The position numbers and the translations under genes were made by a program. A stretch of DNA of 64,000 bases from contig NC_044919.1 in NCBI RefSeq assembly GCF_003576645.1, positions 19,656,753-19,720,752 of the forward strand, written 5' to 3'. This document shows, one piece after another, positions 32,370-45,569 of this stretch. The notes under the pieces were generated by a model. The model was not told the DNA's origin and searched no databases. It saw only the letters and a program-made list of their open reading frames with translations. Each line of letters begins with the position of its first letter. Position 1 is the stretch's first letter. Origin of the DNA: Ipomoea triloba. Taxonomy: Eukaryota > Streptophyta > Magnoliopsida > Solanales > Convolvulaceae.

Positions 32370-35300
32370 TGTAATACCCCAAAATATTTTCTTCAAAAAA
32401 AAAAAAAGGGGAGAGGTTTAAATTTTATTTTATTGGCATGCTTGAGATATGATTCATAGATATTCAGAATAATTTTTGCTAGTTAAAATAGTTGTTAATA
32501 AGCTGCGATCGTACGTACCGGTCACGAACCGTAAGAAGTTTAGGAGCTGGTGTTCGGACCCGTTTGTCCTAGGAAATGGATTATTAGACACCATACTATT
32601 ATTCTTGAATTTCTTATTTAATTAAATTAGCCCATAGCAGCGAAAATTTATTCTGATCGTACATCGCTAAATTTCGCAGTGTACCGAACCTAGCCCAATT
32701 TTAAGTTTCGGTCTGGGATAAATTTTTGGTTTCGAAAATTATTTGATTTAAATTAGTTTCTACTGAGAATTCATCTGTTTTAAACCCGATCAGTCTAGCC
32801 AAGATATTTTTCAAGATCAAACCATAAGTAAGTGACACTTGTCACAATTATTTACCACATGTTGGTGTGGACTAGTCAACCAAGTGAGAGTAGGATCATA
32901 AGGCCATTTTTTTTCCCATTTCCCTCATCTTGGCCGAAAAATACAAGGAGAAAGGAGAGAGAGAGATCACCATTTTCCTCCATTGAAGCTCTACTTCCAT
33001 AGCCAAAAATTCCTTCTCAAGTCTCAAGCTTTTCGGTAAAACTTTAATTTTATTCGGTAGAAAGCTTTATTTTCCTTCCTAGACCTTGAATCTAAGCTTA
33101 GTTTCTTAATATTTGTTGTTATGATGTTAATTTTTCTCCTAGGGTTTTGAGTAAAAATTGGGGAAAAAGTCCAAGACTTGCTTCTACGGTGTTAGTAAAC
33201 TTTCTCGAGGTAAAGAATCCCTTAAGTAGGTTAAGGTCACTTGAAATTGGATAATTGATTGTTTGGTTGAAATATGATGAGATCTAGGTGGAAATGTGTA
33301 CATGATTGTATGTATAATATACATGAAATTGTATTTTGCATAATATATGGGTATAAATTGTTGTGTTGAGGAAATGTGGTAGTTAAGATGCCTAAATATC
33401 TAAATTAGAGAGGCTAAGTGTATTATATAATATATGTATGTATGTATAAGTATGGTATATATATTCATATATATACATATATATACGTGTGATGTATGTA
33501 TATATGTAAAACCGTATATATGTGCCTATATGTGTATAAATATGGGTATGTATGTATAATTAAAATAAAATGTGGTAGTATGTATGTATACATATATGTG
33601 ATATATATGCTAACCTTGTATACCTATACGTATGAGTATTGTGGAAATTATACTATGTATATGGGTAATATGTGCACTTTTATGTGAGTATGCCTAAATT
33701 GGGTGAGGCGTTATGTTGATTGCCTATATACATATATGAAGTATTATGTACATATGTGATGTGATAATGGAACAATGTGGGATAATTACACTCATTTACC
33801 CCGGTGTATGGTAATTAGTGTATTATCAAAATGTTTTGAGAAATAAAACTTTTGGACAAAGTTAAGTGTGTTGAATGATTTCAAGTTGGAACTTGGTTTT
33901 GTGAAATATGTCCAAAAAGTAATTTTTGACTCAAGAAGGATGAGGAAGAAGGAAAATTGTTTTCAAACCCTTAGTTTCTAGTAAAGTTGAGGAGGACCTT
34001 GATTAGCCTTCGGGTGGTTTAAAGTGCCATTGCCCAAGGTTGTTATATTTAGTATGATCATTCATACGGAAGGAGCGAAGTCTATTCACCGGGTACTATA
34101 TAACTCGTTTGGATGAGGTATTCCTGCGGGGGTGTGAACACTTAAAGTATAGTTACTCTAGAAAGTCCGGGTAGGTGTCGTTTCTATGGACCTAGTAGGG
34201 CCAGCTAGGGATCATTTTAACGAACCTTACGTCCAGGGGATCAGTGTTAGACCGGGTGATGACCACTGAACCCGAGTTCGATGATCCAAGTGGTCAAGAG
34301 AAGGAGTCAAGAGAATACTCCAAAGGCCTCACGCTTTCTACAAAGAAACTAAATGGAGAATTTCGTATGAAAATGTAGTTACTCTGTAGCTACGCTAAAG
34401 AGAGATGTGATGATTGTTTTAGCAAGAAAGGGTGTTGATGAACCCTCTTTGAGAAAAAGTTAGTGGAATTTCCCTATGAGGAAGATTTTCGAGTACAGAG
34501 TGGTGATTTAAATGCGAAGTTCATAAAATCTTTCCACTACTTGCTTATATGCTTAAATGCTTAGTGATGCGTTGAGTAATGTGTTTCTTGTCAAGCAATC
34601 CCTTTTCCAAAGACTTTCTATTGTTGTTCCATTCTTAGTTATTGCTTGCGAGAGCTATACTTGATAACTTATTTGCAGGTTAAGTGTCAATGAGGAGAAT
34701 GGTAATAAAGGTTTTGTTTAAATATACCTGTTTTGCAAACCTTTATTTAATTTTGGGTGACCCATGGATCCCTTACTTAGCCGTCGCGCTAACTGCACTT
34801 CAATGTGTTTTTATTTAACAGATGTCATCTAGTGTGGGCTCCTGGAGCCCGGTGAGCTCAGGGAGCTCATCTGAGTTCACCTTCCCGACCATGGACTATG
34901 ATGACTACTCCTAGTTTTTGATAGGCGAAGACCCCTATGTTCCTGGCTACGCTCCTGATCCACCTGCTCCTCCTTCTCCGCAATATAGCCCTCCCCCAGC
35001 TTACCCATCTACACCCTCTCGCATTCCGGTTCGCAATTGGCAGCCGACTTTTCTGGATGACGCCCAAGCTAGGCATGGGTTTTATCCCATAGAGGTGCTA
35101 GAGGGGAGTGATCCCCTAGAGTTCGTCGTCTTCTATCCCTATCCGTGGGACCCCAGTCCTTCGGATTATTGGGATGAGTGGTCTATGGTGATCACTCCTT
35201 GCTACTTTCTGGACCATCTCACCTGGTTTGCGAGTGAATGGCATCTAGTATGGGGAACATACTCCGGACCGGTGTACCACCGCTTGGAGTAGATGGTTGG

Positions 35301-35639
35301 TTAGGAAGGTTTGGAAGGACCTATTTTGTGTAAATATTTTTTTGTAGCCATAGTAAACTTAGTTGGCTAGTAAGTTTGTAAGTAACTTTAAATCTTGGTG
35401 TTTTGGGACCCTAGTGGTCAACTATGGTATATAGATATTCGTAGCTGATCTAGCTACTTTTGTCTCTTCCTACTGAAGTGAATATATGGTTATGTCAAGT
35501 AGAAAGTGTGTGTTTGTGAAGCAGTTTTCTTCTTTAGCCTGTGCATCTAGAGTGGACTCTACCGAGGTCGGTCAGGGTTCAGTCTAGATGTGGCGGTAAT
35601 TACTTCGGATGTACGGTATAGCCGGACCGGGGTGTTACA
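32370..35639 (+). mobile_element. Solo LTR B (3.27 kb), same family as solo LTR A
   Basis: TGTAATACCCC to GGGGTGTTACA with a perfect GTGAG target duplication (32365-32369, 35640-35644). It is co-linear with solo LTR A: SuRVIVING landmarks are the AT-rich TATGTA zone (33300-33730), the CCTCACGCTTTC and GGATGAG blocks, GTGACCCATGGATCCC before the ORF, and the 3' hairpin at 35544-35590. A donor-like GAGGTAAAG is near 33208. No retroviral genes. Confidence 0.85.
34822..35292 (+). pseudogene. LTR-encoded protein, copy in solo LTR B
   Basis: One frame of 156 codons from ATG 34822 to TAG 35290, with a single internal TAG at 34912 where copy A has CAG. It begins MSSSVGSWSPVSSGSSSEF, shares MDYDDY and DPYVPGYAP with copy A, has a Pro-rich spacer in place of the copy A spacer, then the conserved C-terminal block GFYPIEVLEGSDPLEFVVFY, DYWDEWSMV, FLDHLTWF, EWHLVWGTYSGPVYHRLE. 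No indels separate the two copies over the last 72 codons. The 14-residue repeats of copy A are absent. Function unknown. Confidence 0.6.
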
Positions 35640-36152
35640 GTGAGATTGCAGTCCTTTTATATTGCTCACGCCAACTATACCTCCGTAAATTTGGTAGCTG
35701 TAGAAGACCTTAGACCAAGGGCAGCCATAGAAAAATTTTGTCTTCCGTTCAAAACTGTTGCTGCTCATTCGGATCACCCACAAGACCGAGTTTATTGAAG
35801 AACGTTGTCCGGAAGTTTGGTTCGCGATCCAATTCTTTCGCTCATCGCCGCAGGTCTCTCAGTTCATCGCAGACGTTATTTAGCCGAAAGAGAATAACAT
35901 TATTAATTTAATGGGCTGGACTCAAATAAATCTAAATAACTGACACAAAATAACAAAGACAACCTCATTGAATGGGCTTGACTAATGGACTAGAGAATAC
36001 AATTTATCAATTAAAACTAAACTAATAATAATAAAAAGCCCAAAAAATATTAATTATTAAAATAAAAGAAATTAAATGCATAATTAATTAAAATTACTAA
36101 TGAATTATAAAAAGAATATATATATAAATTAACAATAAAAAAGTGTTTATCA

Positions 36153-37378
36153 AAATTCCCCACACTTATTTATTTGCTTGTCCTGAAGCAAAAACATTAA
36201 AAAAAATTAAAAAGAAACGGAACCAGGTATTAGATTAAGCTTCACCCAAATAACCGTACAAAATTATTTGCCTCATTAATACAGGATTAGTGTCAGCTGA
36301 AAGAATGCATAAACACTTGACTAGAACTCTTTATTATAGCATCATGCTATTCAAATAAAGATAAAGAAATATGTGCAAGTGTGCTAGTACCCTTATATGA
36401 GTTATACAAAAATTCAATAATATAAATATGAAAATTTCACCAAATACAACCTAAATCAAATTCAAAAATATTCTATCACAGTGCAGGTGCAAAATATGAA
36501 GGAAACAAGGATCAAGGCATTTATTAAAAATTAAAATGCGAATATTCGTCTCTTCCAAAGTTCACTCATTATATTTTTTTTTCTATTTATGACTTTTTCC
36601 AAAGAGAACTTCCTCAAAATCCTTCACCTTTTTACGCCAGGCATGTTTGAGTTTTCAATTTTATGTGTACTCATGAACCAGACCACAACGTTTATTTATT
36701 TATTTATGGTACATGTGTAGGTGGTTGATCCAGCGGAGTAGAATCTCTGAATTTTTGCAAATAAAATAAATAAATAAATATAACACTCATTTTTTTATAA
36801 ATATTTTTTTTGATATTTTGCACCTCACTTATGCCACAAAGATGATCCTTGAACCAACAAACTACACCACAATTTATAGCACTCAAGAATTATTTAAGAA
36901 TTTGAAAAAGATAATATAAAGTGAAACCAACTTATAACTATCAAAGCAAATAAATAAAACATATAAGGGTATTTGTGATTTTCAAATTCTATTTATTTTA
37001 TTTATTCTATTATTTTTTTTTAATTTTTTTTGATAAATATTCAAAATATATAACTAAAGCAATTAACAACTAGCCATATGTAGTACACACACTAAGAGCC
37101 GACAGAAACTTGCATTATTTTCATCATAAGTTATTCAAAAAGGCTTATTGGGTAAGAGCTCGAGTTCATACTTATTGATTTTAAAAAAAGTACTTTTTTT
37201 AAAAAATTTTTATTTGAAAGTTAAAATAGAAACCCCTTCCCCACACTTATTTCAAACATTGTCCTCAATGTTGAGAACAAAAATTATAAGAAAAACGCAA
37301 ATTAAGGAAATAACAGAAATAAGGAAAATGAAAATAAATGAAAAGGGAAAGAGAATTGGGTTACCTCCCAAAAGCATT
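36153..37378 (-). other. E3 3' untranslated region and PPT
   Basis: A/T-rich sequence after the pol stop. The minus-strand tract AAGTGTGGGGAATTT (36153-36170) abuts the 3' LTR and is the plus-strand primer. There is a second purine-rich AAGTGTGGGGAAGGGG near 37237. No additional env-like gene is visible. Confidence 0.75.
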
Positions 37379-40300
37379 TCAGTTATTGTGACAACATGGG
37401 CATTCATAATCCTGCAACTGTACCAGTTCAACAATATGGGCTGATGGTTCACCCTCAAAGTACTGCTTAAGTCTTTGCCCATTTACCTTAAATTTTTCAC
37501 CTGTTTTTGGATTTTCGATCTCGCAAGCACCGTGAGAAAACACTTCACGTACCACAAAAGGCCCTGTCCATCTAGATTTTAACTTACCTGAAAACAATCT
37601 TAAACGAGAGTTAAATAACAAAACTTTCATTCTAGGCTCAAAATGTCTCCTCAAAATAGACCTATCATGATAGGTTTTGGTTCTGTCTTTATAAATTTTT
37701 GAGTTTTCATAAGCCTCGTTTCTTTTTTCATCCAATTCATTTAAATTCAATTTTCTTACCTCACCGGCTCTCTGCAAATCAAAATTCAATAATTTAATAG
37801 CCCAATAGGCTCTGTGTTCTAACTCTACTAGCAAATGACAAGCCTTGCCAAATACTAACCTGTATGGGCTCATACCAATCGGGGTCTTGTAGGCTGTCCG
37901 GTAAGCCCACAGTGCATCATTCAGCTTGATGGCCCAATCCTTCCGGGAAGGATTTACTGTCTTTTCCGAGATTCCTTTAATCTGCTTGTTACTCACCTCT
38001 ACTTGGCCAGAGGTTTGTGGATGATACGGAGTAGCCACCCTGTGAGTAATGAATGCCATATTTTTTCAAAAGACCTGCAAAAAGTTTATTACAGAAGTGG
38101 GTCCCTTCATCGTTAATAATAGCTCTGGGTGTCCCAAATCTAGCAAAAATATCTTTCAAGAACTTTAAAACAACCTTACTGTCATTTGTTCTAGTAGCTA
38201 CAGCTTCAACCCATTTCGACACATAATCAACAGCCACAAGAATGTACTTATAACCAAAGGAAGTGGGAAAGGGCCCCATGAAATCAATTCCCCAAACATC
38301 AAACAGATCAATAACTAAATTATTTGAAAGGGGCATTTCATGACGCTTACTTATATTACCTGTTCTCTGGCATCTATCACACTTAGCACAAAATTCAATT
38401 GCATCCTTGAACAAAGTGGGCCAATAAAATCCAGACTGCAAAACTTTCAAGGAAGTTTTCTTCCCACTAAAATGTCCTCCGCAGTTTAGAGTGTGACTGT
38501 GATTCAAAATATTTTGTTGTTTAAATTCAGGAATGCACCTTCTAATTATTTGATCAGGACAGATTTTAAACAAATAAGGCTCATCCCAAAAGAAATGTTT
38601 TACTTTAGAAAGAAAATGTTTTTTTCCTTGCGAATTTAAGTCTGGGTGAAATTGACCCGAGACTAAATAATTCACAATGTCTGCATACCACGGTTCTTTA
38701 TTTTGTAAAGAAAGCAGCTGTTCATCAGGGAACCTGTCATTTATAGGAACTTCAGACTCAGGACAATTATTAGCTGCGTCAAGTAAACGAGACAAATGGT
38801 CAGCTACTACATTCTCGCATCCTTTCTTATCCCTGATAGTCAAATCAAACTCTTGGAGCAATAAAATCCATCTTATTAGCCTAGGCTTAGCATCTTTTTT
38901 AGCCAACAAAAATTTTAGAGCAAAATGATCAGAATAAACAATTACCTTAGAACCAATCAAGTAGGAACGAAATTTTTCTAATGCAAAGACTACAGCTAAC
39001 AACTCTTTTTCAGTAGTTGTGTAGTTAACCTGAGCATTATCCAAAGTTTTACTTGCATAATGAATCACATAAGGCAGTTTATTAATTTTCTGTCATAAAA
39101 CAGCACCTATGGCATAATCAAATGCATCACACATAATTTCAAAAGGGTGCTCCCAATTAGGTGCAGCAAGAATGGGAGCAGAAGTTAATTTTTCTTTCAA
39201 AAAATTGAAAGCAGACAAACATTTATCATCAAACTTGAAAACAACATCTTTTGCTAACAGGTTACACATAGGCCTACAAATTTTTGAAAAGTCTTTTATG
39301 AAGCGCCTGTAAAAACCTGCATGACCAAGAAAACTTCGCACTTCTTTCACAGATGTAGGGGGAGGTAGTTTAGAAATAACTTCAATTTTAGCCCTGTCAA
39401 CCTCTATTCCCTTGTCAGAAATTATATGTCCCAAAACAATGCCCTCTTTCACCATGAAATTACTTTTTTCCCAACTCAAGGTTAAGTTCATTTTAACACA
39501 CCTTTCAAGCACAGAAGATAAATGAGAAAGACAGTCATCAAAAGAATCACCAAATAGAGAAAAATCATCCATAAACACTTCAACATATCTTTCAATCATA
39601 TCAGAAAATATTGACATCATACACCTTTGAAAAGTCGCAGGTGCATTACATAATCCAAATGACATTCTGCGATAAGCAAAGGTGCCAAACGGGCATGTAA
39701 ATGTTGTCTTTTCCTGATCTTCAGGTGCAATAGGAATCTGAAAATAACCTTGAAAGCCATCTAGAAAGCAGTAATAAGCATGCCCAGCTAATCTTTCTAA
39801 CATTTGGTCAATAAAGGGCAAAGGAAAATGATCTTTTTTAGTGGCAGCATTCAATTTTCTATAGTATATGCACATACGCCACCCAGTTATTGTTCTAGTT
39901 GGGATTAATTCATTTTTTTCATTAGTAACAACAGTAATTCCAGTTTTTTTGGCACTGCATGAACTGGACTTACCCATTTACTATATGAAATTGGATAAAT
40001 AATACTTGTGTCCAACAACTTTAGGACTTCTGCACGTACAACCTCCTTCATATTCGGATTTAACCTGCGCTGAGGTTGACGGACAAGGGTTGCTCCTTCT
40101 TCAAGTAAGATCCGATGCATACAAACCGTTGGACTTATTCCTTTAATATCTCCTACTGTCCAACCAATTGCACTTTTATATTTTTTTAATACATCAAGCA
40201 ATTTTGTTTCTTGTTCCTGTGAAAGGTTAGAGGCAATTATTACAGGATAAGTATTATTGGGACCTAAGAAAGCATATTTTAAAGAACTAGGAAGCGATTT

Positions 40301-40912
40301 TAATTCCAGCTCGGGCGGAACGGCAGCTTCAACTGAGGGATGGTGTTTTTCTTTGATTTGCTCAAGACAGTCTGCGAGTGAACATCCTTCAACACCCCCC
40401 TCTTTTATTGGGCTTTGATTAGGTTCCTCTTCATCAGCTTCGACCTTCAACGGAGATTCATCTAAAAACTCAGTAGAAATTATGGAATCTAAAATGTCTA
40501 CAGCAAAACAATGATCATTATTGTTTTCAGGCAATCTCATTGATTTCAGAATGGAAAATTCAACAGTTTCATCAAGGACAGTCATGGTTAATTTTCCATT
40601 TTGAACATCAATCATTGTTTTTGTTGTGGCCATAAAAGGTCGGCCAAGCAAAATAGGCATGTCCTGCGCATGATTGCACTTTTTATTTATATCTAAAACA
40701 ACAAAGTCGGCAGGAATTATTAATTTATCAACTTGGACCAAAACATCTTCTACAATGCCCCTAGGATATCTAACAGAGCGATCAGCAAGCTCTAGGGACA
40801 TCGTAGTATGTTTCAATTTGTCCAAACCCAACTGCAAGTAGGCAGAATATGGCATCAAGTTAATGTTTGCCTCTAAATCAAGCATTGCCTTTTCTTGCTT
40901 AGAATTCCCCAC
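37379..40912 (-). pseudogene. E3 pol: protease, reverse transcriptase, RNase H, integrase
   Basis: Minus-strand order. Protease 40912-40480: AMLDLEANINLMPYS, where DLGA has become DLEA, and PILLGRPFM. RT 40000-39250: WRMCIYYRKLNAATKKDHFP, FTCPFGTFAYRRM, active site FMDD (39575-39564), GHAGFYRRFIKDFS. RNase H 39150-38790: [36 protein letters not shown]. Integrase 38560-37400: HHCC finger ending [17 protein letters not shown] with Asp, IINDEGTHF with Asp, [12 protein letters not shown] with Glu. Breaks: a frameshift in an A run near 39947, a TGA near 39092, and a frameshift near 38045 between the last two catalytic integrase residues. No chromodomain at the C-terminus. Confidence 0.93.
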
Positions 40913-40923
40913 TGTAATAGTTA

Positions 40924-42372
40924 TTATGAAACTACCGGGGTCTTATATTTTGGGGGCAAGTCAGTTTGCAAAACAGCACTTACAGTTTTAGACATAAAAA
41001 CATTTTCACTATGTTCATACCCACACTTTCTAGTGTTCAGTTCTTTCAAAAACTTAGCATAGGCAGGCATATTTTTAATCATGTCTAACAAAGGCAAGTT
41101 CACATTCACTTTTGACAACAAATCATAAATCTCAGAAAATGATCTATCAAATTTTGAATTTTTCAATCTACTAGGAAATGGAATGGGGGGCACATAACGA
41201 TCATTAGATTTATGCAATTTGGGTTCTTCCTTATTGACATCATTATCAACATTCAAATTTTCAGCTATTTCAGATTGTTTAGAAGTGGTATTTCCCTTCA
41301 CATTATTTTCAATAACTTTACCACTTCTTAGAACAGTCATAATCTTAGCTTCTTCAGGTTGACTAGGCAACTTACCTGGCACATGGCCTTGTAGAGCTTC
41401 GGCGATTTGTCCCACTTGGACTTCCAATTTTCTCATGGAAGCTTCATTTCTGGCAAGTGAAGCCTTAGTTTTAGCAAGTGATGCCTCTGTCTGTAGGAAA
41501 CGTTGATCGTTCGCTTCTTGCTGTCTATTGTAGGCCTGTATAAAAGTATTCAAAGAATCCTCCCAAGATGGTTTTTTTGGTTGGGAGCAACTGGTTGAAA
41601 ATTATTTTGATTATTATTGCTCCAAGAAAAATTAGGGTGATTTTTCCAACCCGAATTATAAGAATTAGAATACTGGTCATTTCTAGGCCTTTGATTAAAG
41701 CTATTCATAGCATTGGCCTGCTCACAATCATTTTCATCAATCGTAAATGCATCATTTTGCTTCATACCCATCATAGAACACATGTTCTTCACTTGTTTTG
41801 CTAGCTCAGACACCTGAATTTCCAACCCTGTATTTGAGTTAACTTCATACATACCTTGTGTCCGTCCCCTTATGCTCTTTTGTTGGGAGTTTGCCCCTAG
41901 CATTTCATACCATGTTAGAGTTTCCTCCGCCGTTTTTTCTCCCATGGCACCTCTAGCCGCATTGTCAACCATTGATTGGCTGGTTTGAGTCAAACCATCA
42001 TAGAATGTTTGATTTTGAAGCTCCAATGGGTAGCCATGATGAGGGCATTGAATGAGTAGCATTTTGAACCTCTCCCATGCCTCATGGAATGGTTCACCCT
42101 CTGCTTGCGAAAAAGTCACAATTTTTCTTCTCAATTCAGCAGTTTTAGCATGAGAATAAAACTTACCGATAAACTTGTTATACACCTCCGGCCATGGCCG
42201 AAGGGATCCTGGTGTGAGAGACATGAACCATGTCTTTGCTGCGTCTTTCAAGGTGTAAGGAAAACACCTCATCCTCAGTGCATCCTCGGTCAAGACATTC
42301 AACGGGAAGTGTTGGACTATCCCGTAGAAATCCCTGATAAAGGTAAGGGCATCTTCGCTTGCTGAACCGTGA
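40924..42372 (-). pseudogene. E3 gag, main part
   Basis: Minus-strand 42302-41550 encodes the Retrotrans_gag capsid region (AAKTWFMSLTPGSLRPWPE, FYSHAKTAELRRKIVTF, FHEAWERFKMLL, FYDGLTQTSQSMVD), typical of Athila-type gag. After a frameshift in an A run near 41569 it continues with a coiled region (EANDQRFLQTEASLAKTKAS) and a C-terminus ending LPPKYKTP, leading into protease. The upstream end is interrupted by the CACTA element at 42376. Confidence 0.88.
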
Positions 42373-42404
42373 AAACACTACTACAGAAATGGTCTACTAC
42401 GAGA

Positions 42405-42766
42405 CATCATAGACGACGGTTATTTAAATAACCGCCGTCTAATATATTTTCATCTACTACGTCACATATAGACGGCGGTTTTTTTAAAAATCGCTGTCTA
42501 TTATATACCACGTCATTTAATAGACGACAGTTTTTAAATAACCGCTGTCTAATATATACCACGTTACTTAATAGACGGCGTTTTTTAAATAACCGACGTC
42601 TAATATATATCACGTCACTTAATAGACGACGGTTTTTAAATAACCGTCGTCTAATATATACCATGTTACTTAATAGACGACGGTTTTTAAATAACCACCG
42701 TCTAATATATACCATGTCACTTAATAGACGGCGGTTTTTAAATAACCGCCGTCTAATATCTACATC
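42405..42766. repeat. CACTA left subterminal palindrome array
   Basis: Seven units of about 50-60 bp. Each carries a palindrome of the form GACGGCGGTTTTTAAATAAC plus CGCCGTC and a spacer TAATATATACCACGTCACTT. Arms vary between units but often remain complementary. Such repeats bind the element-encoded TNPA-type protein in known CACTA elements. Confidence 0.9.
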
Positions 42767-44477
42767 TACAATTTTAATAAGAGCCAATAATGTTAAACCT
42801 TTACGAAAACTAAAAAAATATTAATGTAATAGTCTGTTATAAAATATTGTACTTTGTGATCTTCTTATTATACAACCTCCAATTAAATTCATAATTTATC
42901 CTCATTCTTTATAACTTTACCAAATTATTTCCGTAAATTGGATGGAAATTTGAAGTAGCGGTGTTAAGTTGAAGTAAAGGTGGCAATTCTGTAGTTTATC
43001 TTAAATTGGATGGCAGTTTGTTCTTCAAAGAAATTAGGGCAGCAATATGCCAATATTCACATAATTCGGTGTCTCATCTGTCTGCTCCCTGGCATCTCCT
43101 CCGTGTCGCGGTGTCGGCGTCTCATCTATCTGCTCGACGGCATCTCCTCCGTGGTAATGAATATTGATAAGAAGGTTTCTTCCGCGTCTGCTCCCACCAG
43201 GCGACTTCCATGCTGGCGTCTCATCTGTCTGCTCCACGACATCTCCTCCTTTAGTTTTATTTATTTATTTGAAAATTTTTCTGGGTGGCATGGTGCAAAT
43301 TGATTTAATTTCTTGTTAATATTAAAGCTGGTTTAAGTTGTAGTACCTTAAATCTCAAATTCTAGGCAAGTAGTTTATTTTAAACTGTCATAAGTATTAT
43401 GTTTTTGTTTGTGAATTAGTTGTCTTTTCTGTTTGGATTTAAGTATTTGGCTCATGAAACAGAATATTATACTGTGTGAATGTTATATTTGTTTTTGGGA
43501 AACCTTAACAGTGAAAAACTGGTTAATATCTTAGTGCATAAATGGTAGCTAATTTTTCCTGAAACATTTATTTAATAGATTGATAGCCGAACTGCTGCCG
43601 CTATGATTCCTTGATTGAGCGAACGGAGAGACATGCATCCGAGGGACCAACACACGTAGCCGACCTGGTAGCAGTTCCTGGTACTTCATCTTTTTCTTCT
43701 TTGTCTATAACTGTTAATAATTTTTTCTTTAATATTCGCATACATTCAAATTAATAATTATAATAATTCGTGAATCTGATTGTGTAGATGTTTAATTGTT
43801 GATATAATAGCCTTCAATTATGAATATGTTTATCTATCTGTGTATATATATTCCCTGGAAACTTATTGCCTGCTATGGACTTTTTCAAAAACACATTATT
43901 GGTTTGGGAGATTATTGATATTTTCTTTTTAAAAGAGAAGTGATTTTAGCTGGGAATTGTGGTTGTGATGAGCTTTGATTTTTGGATAAGGAAAGGAGGA
44001 GAAAGGCTTGGCTTCCAATTGCAAGAAGAACGGTTGAATGGTTTGCCAACAGAGAAAGAAGATCTTCAACTCATCAATCCCCAACCACAACACAGTTTTG
44101 ACATGTATAAACATCTGATATAAATTAAACAATCTTACTATATTATACTATAATGTGCTGCAAACCTGCCTTGGTGGAATAAACTAAATTCATTGAGGTT
44201 TCTTTAACTAATTGAGATTGGAGAAAGTAGCTCACTCTCATTTTCTTTGGTCTTTGTTTACTAGCTGAGTATAGTCTGTCACTAATATATCCTGAAATAG
44301 TTTGATATGATTGTTGTGACAAAATATCATCTCTGAAGTTAAGATACCTTTTCTTTTAATGTGGTTTGAAATCTTAAATCGAGAACAAATGTTTCATCTC
44401 TGCAGACTGATTTCAAATTTTTTACTTGCTGTAGGCTAAAGTTGCTGGAAGGACAAGTGAATACTACTCTAAAGTTT
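42767..44477. other. CACTA interior, unrecognised
   Basis: Mostly AT-rich. Three imperfect copies of GTCTCATCTGTCTGCTCC.. GGCATCTCCTCC lie at about 43071-43108, 43114-43153 and 43211-43249. A short open stretch near 43590-43670 is not recognised. The minus-strand frame at 44339-44477 continues out of rpoB but does not match that gene. Confidence 0.5.
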
Positions 44478-44722
44478 CCGAATTGATCTTGTAAAAGATC
44501 CGCTACAGAACGAATACGTTTATTTTGCAAATGATTCATATCGTCAAGTGTACCCATTCCAAATTTCAGTCCAATCAAATGATCGATGGCTGCCAATAAA
44601 TCTCGCGGTAACAAAAATGTATTGTTCTGGGGTATATCAAGGTTCAGTCTTCGGTTCATATTTCGTCGACCAATCCTTCCCAATTCACATCTTTGTTGAA
44701 AAAATTTCTTTTGTTTTAATTC
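44478..44722 (-). pseudogene. rpoB: Plastid rpoB fragment captured in the CACTA element
   Basis: The minus strand encodes [58 protein letters not shown] and [15 protein letters not shown], nearly identical to the chloroplast RNA polymerase beta subunit. The match stops after DQFG, where rpoB should read LALVRLEN. About 245 bp of roughly 3.2 kb of the gene is present, with no stop. It is plastid DNA moved to the nucleus; being inside the CACTA ends, it is now mobile cargo. It cannot act as a polymerase. Confidence 0.92.
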
Positions 44723-45103
44723 AAACATTTTTAATTCATTATAGTTTTAAAATGTTTGTGGTTTACCATGCTAATCTTGGAAGTGCGCCAGGCTGCAATT
44801 CTTGAAAAGTAATATGACGTATTAAAATCTTGCAATGCTTTAGATTACCATGACTTGCTCATTTGTTCCGTGAAGCTCATAACTAACTTTCCAGAAGGTT
44901 TGGATTAGTGATTTATACTAACTGAAAGATGAAACATAGAAATATGACTATGCTACCAATCTACCATTTACAGATATACCAGACATACCAGTAATTTCTT
45001 CGACATGGATTCAATGCCAAGTAAGCATTTAATATTTATATAGAATGCATGTTAAGTATAGTTTATATTGTTTCATTATTTTTATACTCTAAATTTGTTG
45101 TAG

Positions 45104-45368
45104 TCCCCGGCCCGAAACAACCCGGATCCGTTGAGGGTGGTTATCATGTGATTAAATATATGTTTGGAATTCTGCAAATACAATTAGATAAAGGATTAGA
45201 CAAGGTAAGTAATGATCACTTCAATATATTTTTAAAAATTAGATTTAATTCTTTCAATTATACTAACTTTTTAAATTGATTTTAAACTTGTAGGTCCTTG
45301 GTACTCAAAGTTATTCACAAGAAGAAATTGATTTACATGATGATAGAGAATTGTTATTTAGTTATTAA
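45104..45368 (+). pseudogene. C-terminal exons of an Ulp1-type (C48) cysteine protease
   Basis: Exon 45104-45204 (after a TTTGTTGTAG acceptor) encodes PGPKQPGSVEGGYHVIKYM and GILQIQLDKGLDK, and ends at donor AAG|GTAAGT. Exon 45294-45368 (after CTTGTAG) encodes VLGTQSYSQEEIDLHDD to a stop. This is the end of the SUMO-protease-like domain that plant CACTA and Mutator-like elements often carry, whose motif is QPGSVECGYYVM. The catalytic Cys is Gly here and the His/Asp part upstream is missing, so it is inactive. Role in the element unknown. Confidence 0.7.
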
Positions 45369-45569
45369 TATATTATATTTGATAGTTAGGATTGATTATA
45401 TGTTTTTGTAATCGTTATACTTATTATTATATATGTTTAAGTGTATTATTTTGAATATTGAATTATTGTAAGCATTTTAATTTGATACAATATAATATAT
45501 AACATATTATTGTAATTTATATTGTAGATTTAAAAATTGTGAAATTATAAAAAATAAAAGTTTAAAAAT

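Larger units (their letters stand above)
31290..36152 (-). repeat. E3 3' LTR, interrupted by solo LTR B
   Basis: Matches 46771-48340 on both sides of the insertion, resuming at 35640 (GTGAGATTGCAGTCC). The minus-strand start TGATAAACAC follows a purine tract. The GTGGGATCGACCC word typical of the family is near the other end (about 31350). Confidence 0.9.

Noticed and set aside
37379..38059. Chromodomain at the E3 integrase C-terminus
   Set aside because: The tail shows the GPFVV..V..GA.E region but no chromodomain residues; Athila-type elements normally lack one.
42405..42766. CRISPR-like regular repeats
   Set aside because: Units are palindromic, spacers are themselves repeated, and the array is subterminal in a CACTA transposon of a plant genome.
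44339..44477. Extension of the rpoB homology to the end of the open frame
   Set aside because: After DQFG the residues no longer match rpoB; the open frame continues by chance or into another captured fragment.
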